From: Mediterraneibacter catenae
Lineage (GTDB): Bacteria > Bacillota > Clostridia > Lachnospirales > Lachnospiraceae
Reading direction: 5' to 3'
DNA length: 64,000 nucleotides
Assembly: GCF_008691045.1 (NCBI RefSeq)
Contig: NZ_VMSO01000006.1
Location: 1 to 64,000, forward strand
Position numbers and translations under genes: made by a program. Shown here piece after piece: positions 27,332-38,595 of this stretch (positions are counted from its first letter, which is position 1; each line of letters starts with the position of its first letter). The notes under the pieces were generated by a model. That model saw only the letters and a program-made list of their open reading frames with translations. It was not told where the DNA came from and ran no database searches.

Positions 27332-28094
27332 TTAAAATAAGATGATCCACACGCTCCGGATATTTCAGCGCAAAGACAAGAGCAATATTCCCGCCGTCCG
27401 AAAAGCCCAGGATATGCGCTCCTTTTCCAGAACGAGAACGCTCTGTCAGGATATCCACTCCATAAATCCTGCAAATCTCGCGCAGAGCATTTACTTCTTC
27501 CCTCCAGAGTTCATCTGTATTGGCATAATCATCCCCATTCGTAGTATCATCATGATTGTCAAAATCAAATACAAGGAAATTGCAAGTCTCATCAGGCAGC
27601 ATCGGGTAGACGCCTATCACGTCCGAACAGTCTTCTCTTGCACCTGTCAAATGCTGCATGATCACTTTGCCTGTAAGCTCTTTGTAATGCTGTTCCGGGC
27701 AGTCTGCACATTTTATTTTCTTTTTTTCATATTTCGGACAAATACCCGGCTTCCAGTAATTCCAGCACTGCGTATAATATCCTGTTTTCCCGGTCTTAGG
27801 ATTCGGCTTTCCTGCTCTTTTACTGTATACATCTTTCCGTCCTTTGAAAAAAGAATAGAAATACTGGGCGTGCTTCTGAGTGATCGTTTCCGGGATGATA
27901 AATTGCTCCCTGACTGTTTCCGTTTCACTCATGACAGAATCCTTCTGCAGAGCAGCCGGTCTTTCCTTTTCCTGAATACCTTTTCCATAGGGAATACCTG
28001 CTTGGGACAAAAGTAACTGAAGGCGCTTAATTTCTTCATTTAATAAACATATTTCTTCTCTCTGTTCCTGAATGATCTTATCTTTATTATCCAT
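27318..28094 (-). pseudogene. chimera: TOTE-type primase N-terminus fused to an alpha/beta hydrolase fragment
   Basis: 258 codons. The first ~227 residues match the archaeo-eukaryotic-type primase domain of TOTE conflict-system proteins: N-terminal coiled coil (residues 1-30), GRKDVYSKRAGKPNPKTGK, a Cys cluster CWNYWKPGICPKY/CADCPEQH, then FLVFDFDNHDDT (acidic motif) and LTERSRSGKGAH. At 27413/27414 the sequence switches to ILGFSDGGNIALVFALKYPE, the nucleophile elbow of an alpha/beta hydrolase. The rest of the primase and its helicase are gone. A deletion joined two unrelated genes in frame. A folded primase half could still be made, but function is unlikely. Confidence 0.75.
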
Positions 28095-28113
28095 ATTTTT
28101 GGCTGTTTGATTT

Positions 28114-28940
28114 CTAAAAAGAAATGTTCTGTATAATTTTTCTCATATTCTTGATGGTATCCTCATAAGACACAAAATCTTCTGTAAAGTAGCTTGTAAT
28201 AGCTTGATAATCTTCTTCATAAAAAGAGTTGTCACAAAACTCCGTAATGACGTCAGACACATCTACTCCTTCCTTTGCAGACGGACATATCGACATTTCA
28301 GCCCGATGCTCCCGGATCTCTTTGATTTTCCCTGTATATAATAATCACAAAGCGCAAAAATCTTGTCAATATACGTTCTTTCAAGGGACTGTAGATTCAT
28401 TGAAAATCTGTCAAGGAAAAATTGTTCTGCAAGATCTTTTCTATTGTGATTTTCCAGATAATCTCCAATATAATTATGTATCTCTACTGACTGTGTCGGA
28501 AATGCATATGACCCCAATGCAGTTTCCAGCTTTATATACTGCGGCAGTCTTTCATCTTCCAGTTCAAATACAGAAGTATATGAAAAAAAATAAACGTTAT
28601 AGTCCCTGTCGCTCTGGGTTTCATTCCAGTTTGCAATCGGCATTTCCAGTTCTTCGCTTATTCCTTTTAAAACAACATTCTTAAGTTTTTTCCTTCTGCT
28701 CTCTCCTATATGCTCTTTGAAAGTAATATCAATATCTTCTGAAAAACGATTGATTACGTGATATCCTTTGGATAAAGATGTTCCCCCTTTAAAAACACAC
28801 AGATCGAGCTGCTCTGCCAATAATTTCAGAATCAGTGTAACATAGTAATCCTTTTCTACTACTATAGGTGTTCTTCCACTTTGCTCAGCAGTCTGTTCCA
28901 CCACGTCCTTAAACATTTCCCTATCCTTATGAAGATACAT
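28114..28940 (-). pseudogene. AbiEii-type nucleotidyltransferase toxin with internal deletion and frameshift
   Basis: The first frame (28263-28940) has the AbiEii core: EKDYYVTLIL, FKGGTSLSKGY and FSEDIDITF, the GGTSL and DxD nucleotidyltransferase motifs. After CDYYIQGK it shifts phase. The true C-terminal part continues in the other frame as IKEIREHRAEM, then CPSAKEGVDVSDVI to IIQNISF (stop at 28114). Roughly 25-40 residues expected between the two halves, including the usual His/Asp-rich helix, are missing. The family pyrophosphorylates or nucleotidylates tRNA; this copy is probably inactive or attenuated. Confidence 0.75.
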
Positions 28941-29457
28941 ACTCTACCTCCGTTTCATATATTGCTTTATATACCTTAATCGGATAATTTGCAATAATCA
29001 TATCAATCTTTTTCTTTGTAATAGCATTTTTCCTGGCAAATTCTGTCAAAATCTTTCCGCATTTTTCCGGTTCTAGCTCTGTGCATTTTTCAATATCCTT
29101 CAAACAGTCAAGAAACTGCAGCACCGGCGCATTTTCTTCCGTCACTTCCACCACTGGTCTTCTGATAATGTATTGCCTGTTTTTAATCGTCATTTTCCTT
29201 ACCAATGCCGGAGCAAAATTGCTGCTTATCTCCTGAGTAAACGGAACCTGCGTGGATAATCCCATGCGGTTTGCCAGTGTATAACCGGAATAGTACCCCA
29301 CCCGCTTTCCCCTGCGCATGATATACTTATGAACAGCTACTGTATCCGGGGACAAAGACATCCGCTCACCGAAAATATCCGTTTTAGGGAAATAGTATAC
29401 TCCCGGTTCAAATCGGCATATGGTTCCACTGTCAGCAAGTTTTTTTAAATGATGCAT
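28927..29457 (-). CDS. AbiEi-like antitoxin / transcriptional regulator
   Basis: 176 residues from the ATG at 29457, preceded by GGAGAGAAAAT; a GTG eight codons earlier is possible. CRFEPGVYYFPK belongs to the winged-helix region, and RVGYYSGYTLANRMGLSTQVP with the following strand is typical of the AbiEi/DUF6088 type IV antitoxins. About 20-25 residues present in relatives appear to be missing at the N-terminus. It overlaps the toxin gene by 14 bp. The antitoxin normally represses its own promoter through inverted repeats, and one is seen at 29505-29521. Confidence 0.7.
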   Translation of the reverse strand: MHHLKKLADSGTICRFEPGVYYFPKTDIFGERMSLSPDTVAVHKYIMRRGKRVGYYSGYTLANRMGLSTQVPFTQEISSNFAPALVRKMTIKNRQYIIRRPVVEVTEENAPVLQFLDCLKDIEKCTELEPEKCGKILTEFARKNAITKKKIDMIIANYPIKVYKAIYETEVEYVSS

Positions 29458-29494
29458 TATGATTTTCTCTCCATAATACACCTTTACAAAAAGA

Positions 29495-29525
29495 AGTATA
29501 CTCTCCGATAGTAACCATCGGTCAA
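29495..29525 (-). promoter_or_regulatory. promoter and palindromic operator of the AbiE pair
   Basis: On the minus strand TTGACC (29520-29525) serves as -35, with TATACT/AGTATA around 29495-29502 as -10. Between them CCGAT and ATCGG (29505-29521) form a near-palindrome. AbiEi proteins are known to bind inverted repeats in this position; the link here is inferred. Confidence 0.55.
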
Positions 29526-29543
29526 TATTTTTTTACCTGTTTC

Positions 29544-29927
29544 CTATAAATTTTTTATAAAATTCAAATCCTGTTTCCGTAATGCTTTCTGCAGTTTTTC
29601 ATTCGCTTTTTTCAGTTCTCTGTTTTCTCTGGTCAGAGCTGTTACTTTCTGGTTCAGCAGTTCAATTTGTTTTTCCATCGCCATGTTCAGGTTTTCTCTT
29701 CTTGGATCAATCATCCCTGCCTGTTGCTCTATCGCCTCGTTCATCGTATCCCGGACAATTGGATTTTTATAGAAGAATCCTCTGGACAGTCCGGTTTTCT
29801 TCATCAGTTTCGGAACGCTGATACGTTCTTTATTTGATATCATGTCTTGTATTGTACGTTGTGCCAGTTCAATTTTTTCTTTACTTTTTTTCTGATTTTC
29901 TTCAATCATCTTGTCGTATTTGTTCAT
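29544..29927 (-). CDS. Tn554 TnpC-like / DUF6262 transposon protein
   Basis: 127 residues from the ATG at 29927 (GGGGTGAAGAAT upstream). ISVPKLMKKTGLSRGFFYKN is a helix-turn-helix and the C-terminal 60 residues are a coiled coil (LLNQKVTALTRENRELKKAN). This is the small third gene of Tn554-type transposons, which travels with two tyrosine recombinases. Its start overlaps the 3' end of the recombinase remnant, the original operon arrangement. Intact by itself, but its partners are gone. Confidence 0.8.
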   Translation of the reverse strand: MNKYDKMIEENQKKSKEKIELAQRTIQDMISNKERISVPKLMKKTGLSRGFFYKNPIVRDTMNEAIEQQAGMIDPRRENLNMAMEKQIELLNQKVTALTRENRELKKANEKLQKALRKQDLNFIKNL

Positions 29928-30069
29928 ATTCTTCACCCCATCCAGCCAGACTCTTATAAATAATATCACTCATCATCTGCCGTACTTCTCTGGTTTCATC
30001 TGCCATTTGCTGATTGCTCATTTTGCGATAATGCTTTACACTCGATACTCTCTTATGTCCGAGAATCAT
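29902..30069 (-). pseudogene. C-terminal end of a Tn554-type tyrosine recombinase
   Basis: About 55 codons remain: ILGHKRVSSVKHYRKMSNQQ is the last conserved block of a tyrosine recombinase (LGH..., with the nucleophile Tyr in KHYRK), followed by a helical tail. Upstream of it the frame is closed at once, so the catalytic domain is deleted. It overlaps the start of the TnpC-like gene. Confidence 0.75.
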
Positions 30070-30124
30070 TCATTTTATAGACTCTTCTAAAAACATTGGA
30101 ATGAGGTAATTCAAAAAAATTTAT

Positions 30125-30156
30125 TGAAAAAGACAGTGAAATCACTGCCTTTTTTC
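30125..30156 (-). terminator. terminator of the NagD-like gene (works both ways)
   Basis: AAGACAGTGA pairs with TCACTGCCTT with one mismatch around a 2-base loop, with A-runs on one side and T-runs on the other. It marks the right limit of the transposon remnant. Confidence 0.75.
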
Positions 30157-30223
30157 TCATTCAATAGGTTAATTTTGTTTAAATTCTCCCCACACGTATT
30201 TTAACTTGCTTCTAACAAATTTA

Positions 30224-31036
30224 TTACTCTGCTTTTGCCTTTGCCATCGTAGCAATATCTCCCACACCATTTAAAACCAAAGTTGGACGATATGCATAAG
30301 TTTTAAGTGTATCTTTCGTTGAGCATCCTGAGAGAACCAATACAGTAGACATACCACTTTCCATACCTGAAATCACATCTGTATCCATGCGGTCCCCAAC
30401 CATTACTGCTTCTGCGGAATGACATCCAAGCATATTTAAACCTGTTCGCATCATCAATGGATTCGGTTTCCCACAGAAATATGCCTGTGTGCCTGTTGCC
30501 ATTTCTATAGGTGCAACCAATGCACGACAAGCAGGAGCAATGCCGTTCTCAATCGGTCCGGAAACATCTGAGTTTGCTCCGATCAGCTTTGCACCTTTCA
30601 GAACCAAATTCGTTGCTTTTGTTAATGTATCCAATGAATAGGATCGTCCCTCTCCCACAACAACATAATCCGGATTCACATCATTCATTGTGATACCTAC
30701 ATCATAAAGTGCATTTAACAGACCGGCTTCTCCTATCACAAATGCTGAACATCCTGCCGCCTGTTCTTTTAAAAAAGCTGCTGTTGCCAATGCACTGGTA
30801 TAAAAATGTTCTTCCGACACATCAAGTCCCATCCTTGCCAGTTTCTGATTTAATTCCCGTGGTGTATACCCGCTATTATTTGTCAAAAATAAGTATTCCT
30901 TCTTTTCATCATGTAACCACTGAATGAATTCTGGAACACCTGGCAATATCTGATTGCCATGATAAATCACACCATCCATATCGCAGATAAACCCTTTTTT
31001 CTCGTTAAAATCAATTATGGAATTTCCCATATTCAT
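30224..31036 (-). CDS. HAD-IIA (NagD-like) sugar phosphatase
   Basis: 270 residues from the ATG at 31036 (AGGCAGGGC upstream); the 25 extra codons to 31111 lack a site. ICDMDGVIYHG is motif I, LFLTNNSG motif II, and VMVGDRMDTDV motif IV, with the C2A cap between, typical of NagD and p-nitrophenyl phosphatases. It dephosphorylates nucleotides or sugar phosphates. It sits next to the lactose module and may share its transfer history. Confidence 0.85.
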   Translation of the reverse strand: MNMGNSIIDFNEKKGFICDMDGVIYHGNQILPGVPEFIQWLHDEKKEYLFLTNNSGYTPRELNQKLARMGLDVSEEHFYTSALATAAFLKEQAAGCSAFVIGEAGLLNALYDVGITMNDVNPDYVVVGEGRSYSLDTLTKATNLVLKGAKLIGANSDVSGPIENGIAPACRALVAPIEMATGTQAYFCGKPNPLMMRTGLNMLGCHSAEAVMVGDRMDTDVISGMESGMSTVLVLSGCSTKDTLKTYAYRPTLVLNGVGDIATMAKAKAE

Positions 31037-31192
31037 ATATGCCCTGCCTTTCTTTTTCTTTAGAGTACGCCTTGTTCTTTTACTTCTGAAAAATCTATTT
31101 TCTACGACCATTGTAATATCGTATCATACGCACATAAAATCAAATACATAACGGCGTGAAATCAAAGTAAATTATTCTATCAGCAGAACCTT

Positions 31193-31993
31193 TTATGACA
31201 ATATATCTTTTACACATGTACTCCGATAGTCACTAGGCGATATTTTATATCTTTCCTTAAATACCCGGTTAAATGTTCTCTGACTTTCAAAGCCACTATC
31301 CAGGCAAATATTTGTAATAGAATCACTCGTATTTTCCAAACGATGACATGCGTAGTTGAGCCTTGCATCGTTAAGATACTGGTTGAAATTCCTATGAAAT
31401 GTTTTGGAAAAGAGTCTGGATAAGACATATTTGCTTACTCCAAGGTCTTTCGCCATCTCTTCCAGTGAAAGCTTCTTTTTGAAATTTGCTGATATATAGG
31501 AAACCGTCTGGTAAATAAGGTCATTGCTCCCCACATGGCTCTTCTCTACCAGATTCAGTTTTCCTATGCAGCGTGCCAACACAATTTGAAGATAAGCCTG
31601 TGCGACTGTAATATCCGACTGTTCTGTCTCTAAGATCGCATTGATAACCCTATATACCTCCGGCTCAACCTTTTCCGCTTTGATAACTGGATATTCAGGA
31701 GCCATGGACTGCATGATATCTGCAAATTTACCAATCGTAAAGGGCGATGCGATCAGATAAGTCGCTTTATTTACACCGGGTGTCAGTACCTGATAGTGAT
31801 GAATAATATCCGGAAATACAAAGCCTATATCTCCTTTTTCCATATGGTAAAGTTCCTGTCCGACACCAAGCTCTAATGTTCCACTTGTTACACAAACAAT
31901 CTCCAGTGCATTATGAAGATGTGGTTCAATATGTTTTGACTTTTTATTTACTGCTATGATCTCCTCTTTTGTGTCAACATATTTTAACTGCAT
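31193..31993 (-). CDS. AraC-family regulator with cupin sensor domain
   Basis: 266 residues from the ATG at 31993 (AGGGGAGTATTT upstream); the longer frame to 32110 lies over the divergent promoter. An N-terminal cupin with HIEPHLHNALEIVCV binds ligand, and the C-terminal 100 residues carry two helix-turn-helix units (MAKDLGVSKYVLSRLFSKTF and ICLDSGFESQRTFNRVFKER). It probably controls the lactose genes or the divergent peptide gene. Confidence 0.87.
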   Translation of the reverse strand: MQLKYVDTKEEIIAVNKKSKHIEPHLHNALEIVCVTSGTLELGVGQELYHMEKGDIGFVFPDIIHHYQVLTPGVNKATYLIASPFTIGKFADIMQSMAPEYPVIKAEKVEPEVYRVINAILETEQSDITVAQAYLQIVLARCIGKLNLVEKSHVGSNDLIYQTVSYISANFKKKLSLEEMAKDLGVSKYVLSRLFSKTFHRNFNQYLNDARLNYACHRLENTSDSITNICLDSGFESQRTFNRVFKERYKISPSDYRSTCVKDILS

Positions 31994-32064
31994 GAAATAC
32001 TCCCCTTTGCAACATTTGTCTATATCTTCTTTCGATTTGGCAAGCAATCCTTTTTCATCTATCC

Positions 32065-32094
32065 TATAATCAACTTGTAAACAAGGAAAGGAGG
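32065..32094 (+). promoter_or_regulatory. -10 box and ribosome site of the 25-residue peptide gene
   Basis: TATAAT at 32065-32070 has no clear -35 at 17 bp, which fits a promoter needing an activator such as the divergent AraC protein. AAAGGAGG at 32087-32094 is 8 bases before an ATG. Confidence 0.55.
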
Positions 32095-32102
32095 AATCGC
32101 AA

Positions 32103-32180
32103 ATGAGCAATCTTAAAAAATATCTGAACGACCTTTTAGTATTCTACGCTGACTATTTTGAGCATCCATATCATGTATAA
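32103..32180 (+). CDS. 25-residue peptide gene
   Basis: MSNLKKYLNDLLVFYADYFE followed by HPYHV and a stop. It has an excellent ribosome site, a TATAAT upstream and a strong plus-strand terminator 45 bp downstream, which together argue for a real transcription unit although it is far too short for usual ORF calling. The peptide is aromatic-rich, without a signal sequence. It is divergent from an AraC regulator. Function is not recognised: a regulatory leader peptide or a small intracellular protein are both possible. Confidence 0.55.
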   Translation: MSNLKKYLNDLLVFYADYFEHPYHV

Positions 32181-32191
32181 ATACTAAAAGG
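32132..32191 (+). repeat. 12-bp perfect inverted repeat around the peptide stop codon
   Basis: CCTTTTAGTATT (32132-32143) and AATACTAAAAGG (32180-32191) are exact reverse complements. In the transcript they would enclose the second half of the peptide coding region in a 36-base loop, so translation of the peptide would disrupt the stem. Confidence 0.7.
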
Positions 32192-32222
32192 ACTATTTTG
32201 TGAAAACTGAATATTTTTTCTT

Positions 32223-32258
32223 AAGACCATTTCACAAAAATGAAGTGGTCCTTTTTTT
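32223..32258 (+). terminator. terminator of the peptide transcript
   Basis: GACCATTTCA pairs with TGAAGTGGTC with one mismatch, followed by C and seven T residues on the plus strand. It has no matching T-run on the minus strand, so it serves plus-strand transcription. Its T-run touches the stop of the next gene. Confidence 0.8.
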
Positions 32259-32493
32259 ATAAACTTTCAATAAATCTTTTGAATGCAGCTTTCCCTTCCT
32301 CTGTTCTCTTATAAACTCCTGCATCCTCCAGGACTTTCGTAAATACAATCCCAATTTCTTTCTGTACGATAGAATGAATATTACTGTCTGTAATCTCGTA
32401 TTTTGGCATCCATTCCTCTGCCCAGTCAGCATGGGCAGCCATCCCGTTAAGCATTCCAATTGCTTCTTCTATATTCAAAATACTGTCCCCCAC
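32257..32493 (-). CDS. small hypothetical protein in the lactose module
   Basis: 78 residues: MGDSILNIEEAIGMLNGMAA at the start, then DWAEEWMPKYEI and EDAGVYKRTEEGKAAFKRFI. Mostly helical and soluble, no family recognised. It lies just downstream of the GPH symporter gene, separated by a strong hairpin, and may be read at a low level after it. Coding status is supported by amino acid composition and context only. Confidence 0.5.
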   Translation of the reverse strand: MGDSILNIEEAIGMLNGMAAHADWAEEWMPKYEITDSNIHSIVQKEIGIVFTKVLEDAGVYKRTEEGKAAFKRFIESL

Positions 32494-32523
32494 TCTTTTG
32501 CCTGTTTCATTGTTTCATAATAT

Positions 32524-32569
32524 GTAAAAGCATTGTCTAATTGAAGATTCAATCAGACAATGCTTTTAC
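32524..32569 (-). terminator. hairpin after the GPH symporter gene
   Basis: GTAAAAGCATTGTCT (32524-32538) pairs perfectly with AGACAATGCTTTTAC (32555-32569), with ATTGA/TCAAT pairing in the loop. It starts 10 bp after the symporter stop. T-runs are short, so it may also protect the mRNA end. Confidence 0.75.
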
Positions 32570-32578
32570 CTTCAAATT

Positions 32579-33976
32579 TTACTCCATGTCTGATGCATCT
32601 GTTACTTCATCTGCAGTGATTCCTTTTTCTGCTTTCAGTTTCTTATTTGCACCTTCTACATTCATTCTTGAAAGTACAAACATAATCAATACATCAAAGA
32701 TTAATGGAAGCCACAGATACATAAACTGCATCATATCAAGTGCGGACTGTGGCTGAGTTGCATTTGTTCCAACGTAACCACTGAAATCAAGCATCCATCC
32801 AACAACAGCCGTTCCAATACCTCCACCGATCTTTACACCAAGAGACGTACAAGAGTACATAGTTCCGTCAATTCTCTTTCCCTGTGTAAGATAAGTGTAT
32901 TCAGAGCAGGATGCGATAACCGCATTCATATCTCCCTGCCATGGTCCCTGTCCTAATGCTGCAAGAGCCGTAAATGCCATCATCAGCGGAACGCTACCCA
33001 TATATCCGGCAACAACAACAAGTGCTCTACCGATAACTGCTAAGATATAACCTCTTAAGTTCAGTTTGTACATACCTTTCCACTTACCAACTAAAGTTGG
33101 TGTGAAAATCAAAGCAATGATCAGTGGAATATTAACTGCCCATGCAAACTGTCCGAACAAGTTTTTGTTTTTCAGTACCCATGTCATGTAATAAATACCG
33201 GCTCCAATCATGGCACTGTATAACTGCTGTAAAATGTAAGTTCCACAGATCATCATGTAATATTTGTTTTTGATAAGAAGCTTAAATGCCTGTGCCATTC
33301 CGTACTTCTCATCCTCATTTTTTACTCCCCCTTCGTTAAGTTCCTCTTCTGGAAGTTCTTTAACAGAAAGAGCAGAAATTGTATTTACAATAAGACCAAT
33401 AATTGCATAAATAATTGCTACAGTTCTCCATGCAGCTGCATCTCCACCACACTTATCTACAAATCCAACTGTAATTGCCTGAATCAGAAGGCTTGTTAAA
33501 AATGCAAAAATGAAACGGTATGATCCCATCTGCACACGTTCTTTGCTGTTCTTTGTGATGAGTGATGTAAGTGCTGAATATGCAATATTATTAGCTGTAT
33601 AAAACACACCATTTAACAGTGTATAAGAAATAAAGAACCATGCATATTTAGCGGTTGTTCCCCAGCTGACTGGTACTGCAAAACAGCAGACTAATGTAAT
33701 GGCACATCCAATATAGCCATATAACATCCAAGGCTTTGCTTTTCCCATTTTGCTGTGTGTTTTGTCGATCATTGATCCAAAGAATATATCTGTAAAACCA
33801 TCAATTAATTTTGATACGGCAATCAGGGTACCTACGACACCAGCAGCAAGTCCTACTGAGTCTGTCAAATAGACCATCATAAAAGATGTCAGGAACGCAT
33901 AGACTACATTACCTGCGATATCACCTGAACCATATCCAATTTTGTTATACCATTTTAAATACTTTTTTTCTTCCAT
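32579..33976 (-). CDS. GPH-family sugar:cation symporter
   Basis: 465 residues, 12 membrane segments, opening LKWYNKIGYGSGDIAGNVVY and with FFGSMIDKTHSKMGKAKPWM, the conserved loop of glycoside-pentoside-hexuronide symporters (MelB/LacS class). It has no C-terminal IIA domain, unlike LacS. Being upstream-adjacent to a GH2 beta-galactosidase, it most likely brings in lactose or another galactoside. Two GATGCCTAA direct repeats lie upstream. Confidence 0.87.
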   Translation of the reverse strand: MEEKKYLKWYNKIGYGSGDIAGNVVYAFLTSFMMVYLTDSVGLAAGVVGTLIAVSKLIDGFTDIFFGSMIDKTHSKMGKAKPWMLYGYIGCAITLVCCFAVPVSWGTTAKYAWFFISYTLLNGVFYTANNIAYSALTSLITKNSKERVQMGSYRFIFAFLTSLLIQAITVGFVDKCGGDAAAWRTVAIIYAIIGLIVNTISALSVKELPEEELNEGGVKNEDEKYGMAQAFKLLIKNKYYMMICGTYILQQLYSAMIGAGIYYMTWVLKNKNLFGQFAWAVNIPLIIALIFTPTLVGKWKGMYKLNLRGYILAVIGRALVVVAGYMGSVPLMMAFTALAALGQGPWQGDMNAVIASCSEYTYLTQGKRIDGTMYSCTSLGVKIGGGIGTAVVGWMLDFSGYVGTNATQPQSALDMMQFMYLWLPLIFDVLIMFVLSRMNVEGANKKLKAEKGITADEVTDASDME

Positions 33977-34019
33977 AGAATTCTTTTGCTCCTCATATTC
34001 ATCGCACTTAGAATCTCAA

Positions 34020-34043
34020 GATGCCTAACAGTATGATGCCTAA
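34020..34043. promoter_or_regulatory. direct repeats upstream of the symporter gene
   Basis: GATGCCTAA occurs at 34020-34028 and again at 34035-34043, a 15-bp period. Tandem direct repeats between the symporter and beta-galactosidase genes are what AraC-type activators usually bind. The role is inferred. Confidence 0.35.
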
Positions 34044-34146
34044 TTCTAAATTTTTTTGCTTTGTTTTTGTCTGATTGTTCTGTATATCCGGACTTTACAA
34101 AACACCCAGACTCTCCTTCCTTGTTAACGGGTTACTTAAAACTTTA

Positions 34147-37251
<3,105 letters not shown>

Positions 37252-37297
37252 TTACTTTTTTGTTTACGTTTCTTTGTTTTTCTATACATAGCTTATC

Positions 37298-37357
37298 CTA
37301 ATCCGCAAAATATGTCTATGAATTGGATTAGACAAAATATGCACTAAATGATACAAT
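37298..37357. promoter_or_regulatory. divergent regulatory region between lacZ and araC
   Basis: CTAATCC (37298-37304) and GGATTAG (37325-37331) are inverted; CAAAATATG occurs at 37306-37314 and 37333-37341 as a direct repeat. TTAGAC (37328-37333) and TACAAT (37352-37357), 18 bp apart, form a likely promoter for the AraC gene. The repeats are candidate AraC half-sites. Confidence 0.5.
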
Positions 37358-37387
37358 GGTAAAAAGTAGGAAAAGAGGTGCTGCCCT

Positions 37388-38251
37388 ATGTATATGAATA
37401 CTGGTTATCTGAACCACTCCCATATGGATTTCAAAGACAAAAGTCGCCCACTGATTGTAGGAAGCTGTGGTACTTATCGCCTTTCCAGCCATCCAAAATT
37501 ACCAACCTACCGTCCAAGGGGACGCCTGGATTATCAGATCATCTATATCACCGCTGGTTGTGGGCATTTTCATTTTGGCAATGTAGGTAACGAAACGATT
37601 GTTCCCGCCGGTAATATTGTGCTGTACAGACCGAAGGAACTTCAGAAATATGAATATTATGGGGAAGATAAGACAGAAGTATACTGGATTCATTTTACAG
37701 GCAGCAATGTTAAAAATATCTTGCGTCAGTATGGATTTCCGGATAAAGAACGGGTTTTCCAAGTTGGCACATCTATGGAATATGAACGGGTTTTTAAGCG
37801 TATTATCATCGAACTCCAACGCTGTCAGGATGATTATGAGGAAATGCTTGTTCTTCTGCTTCGTCATCTACTAATCACTTTCCACCGAGAACTGACACGA
37901 GAACATATCCTGAAAAACGAATACCTGGATCAGGAAATGAACACTGCAGTTACCTATTTCAGCGAAAATTATAATCAGGACATCAACATAGAGGATTACG
38001 CAGCCTCACGAGGCATGAGTGTCAGTTGGTTTATCCGGAATTTCAAAAAATACACCGGTTCCACACCAATGCAATTCATCGTAGGAATCCGGATCAACAA
38101 TGCTCAGATGTTACTTGAAACAACAACCTATTCCATCAATGAAATCTCTAAAATCGTCGGATATGATAACCAGCTGTATTTCAGTCGGCTTTTTCACAAG
38201 CTGAAAGGATATTCACCGAGAGAATACCGAAAACTGAGAAACAAATTCTGA
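37388..38251 (+). CDS. AraC-family regulator of the lactose module
   Basis: 287 residues. An N-terminal cupin-like sensor (DYQIIYITAGCGHFHFGN, PAGNIVLYRPKELQ) precedes two C-terminal helix-turn-helix units (YAASRGMSVSWFIRNFKKYT and ISKIVGYDNQLYFSRLFHKL). The gene is divergent from lacZ over about 200 bp, so it most probably activates lacZ and the symporter in response to a sugar. AGAGGTG precedes the ATG. Confidence 0.9.
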   Translation: MYMNTGYLNHSHMDFKDKSRPLIVGSCGTYRLSSHPKLPTYRPRGRLDYQIIYITAGCGHFHFGNVGNETIVPAGNIVLYRPKELQKYEYYGEDKTEVYWIHFTGSNVKNILRQYGFPDKERVFQVGTSMEYERVFKRIIIELQRCQDDYEEMLVLLLRHLLITFHRELTREHILKNEYLDQEMNTAVTYFSENYNQDINIEDYAASRGMSVSWFIRNFKKYTGSTPMQFIVGIRINNAQMLLETTTYSINEISKIVGYDNQLYFSRLFHKLKGYSPREYRKLRNKF

Positions 38252-38259
38252 AATCCACA

Positions 38260-38307
38260 AAGAGGATACCACCGAATCATCAAAACAATGATTTGTGATA
38301 TCCTCTT
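38260..38307 (+). terminator. terminator of the AraC gene
   Basis: AAGAGGATA (38260-38268) pairs with TATCCTCTT (38299-38307), with AATCAT/ATGATT nested inside. It lies 8 bp after the stop codon. The T-run is weak. Confidence 0.65.
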
Positions 38308-38309
38308 CG

Positions 38310-38595
38310 CACTTTTGCTAAGCTGTATAATGGTGGAGCAATTGGTATATCGGCTTCCTTTCTTGGACTTCGCGTCCGTAAAACAGACTGATAACCAGCT
38401 CCTCATTCGCAGCGTTCGTTTTATGCAGGTTGAATCGTCGTAGACGCATTCGTGTCACACCACAGTAGATTGAATAGGCAATGAGTAAAACTGGCACTTA
38501 TCCATTGCAATAATCTTAAGGAGTGACAAATTTATGAACGCAGTAGGTATCGATGTTTCTAAGGGTAAAAGTATGGTTGCTATCATGCGGCCTTT
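38310..38595 (+). mobile_element. 5' end of an IS110-family element with its non-coding leader
   Basis: About 220 non-coding bases (38310-38533) precede an IS110 transposase start. In this family the leader between the left end and the recombinase gene encodes the bridge RNA that guides recombination; the small stem GGAC-TTCGC-GTCC and other pairings here fit a structured RNA. The element is cut off at about 38594 after 20 transposase codons, so it cannot move. Confidence 0.65.
38534..38594 (+). pseudogene. IS110 transposase, first 20 codons only
   Basis: MNAVGIDVSKGKSMVAIMRP is the RuvC-like start of IS110 DEDD transposases, with the first catalytic Asp in GIDVSK. AGGAGTGACAAATTT precedes the ATG. 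After the RP codons the sequence leaves the IS and enters an unrelated gene fragment on the opposite strand. Confidence 0.8.

Noticed and set aside
38330-38420. tRNA-like words (GGAGCAATTGGTATATCGG) in the IS110 leader
   Set aside because: No acceptor stem or T-loop could be completed; the position before an IS110 start explains structure better.
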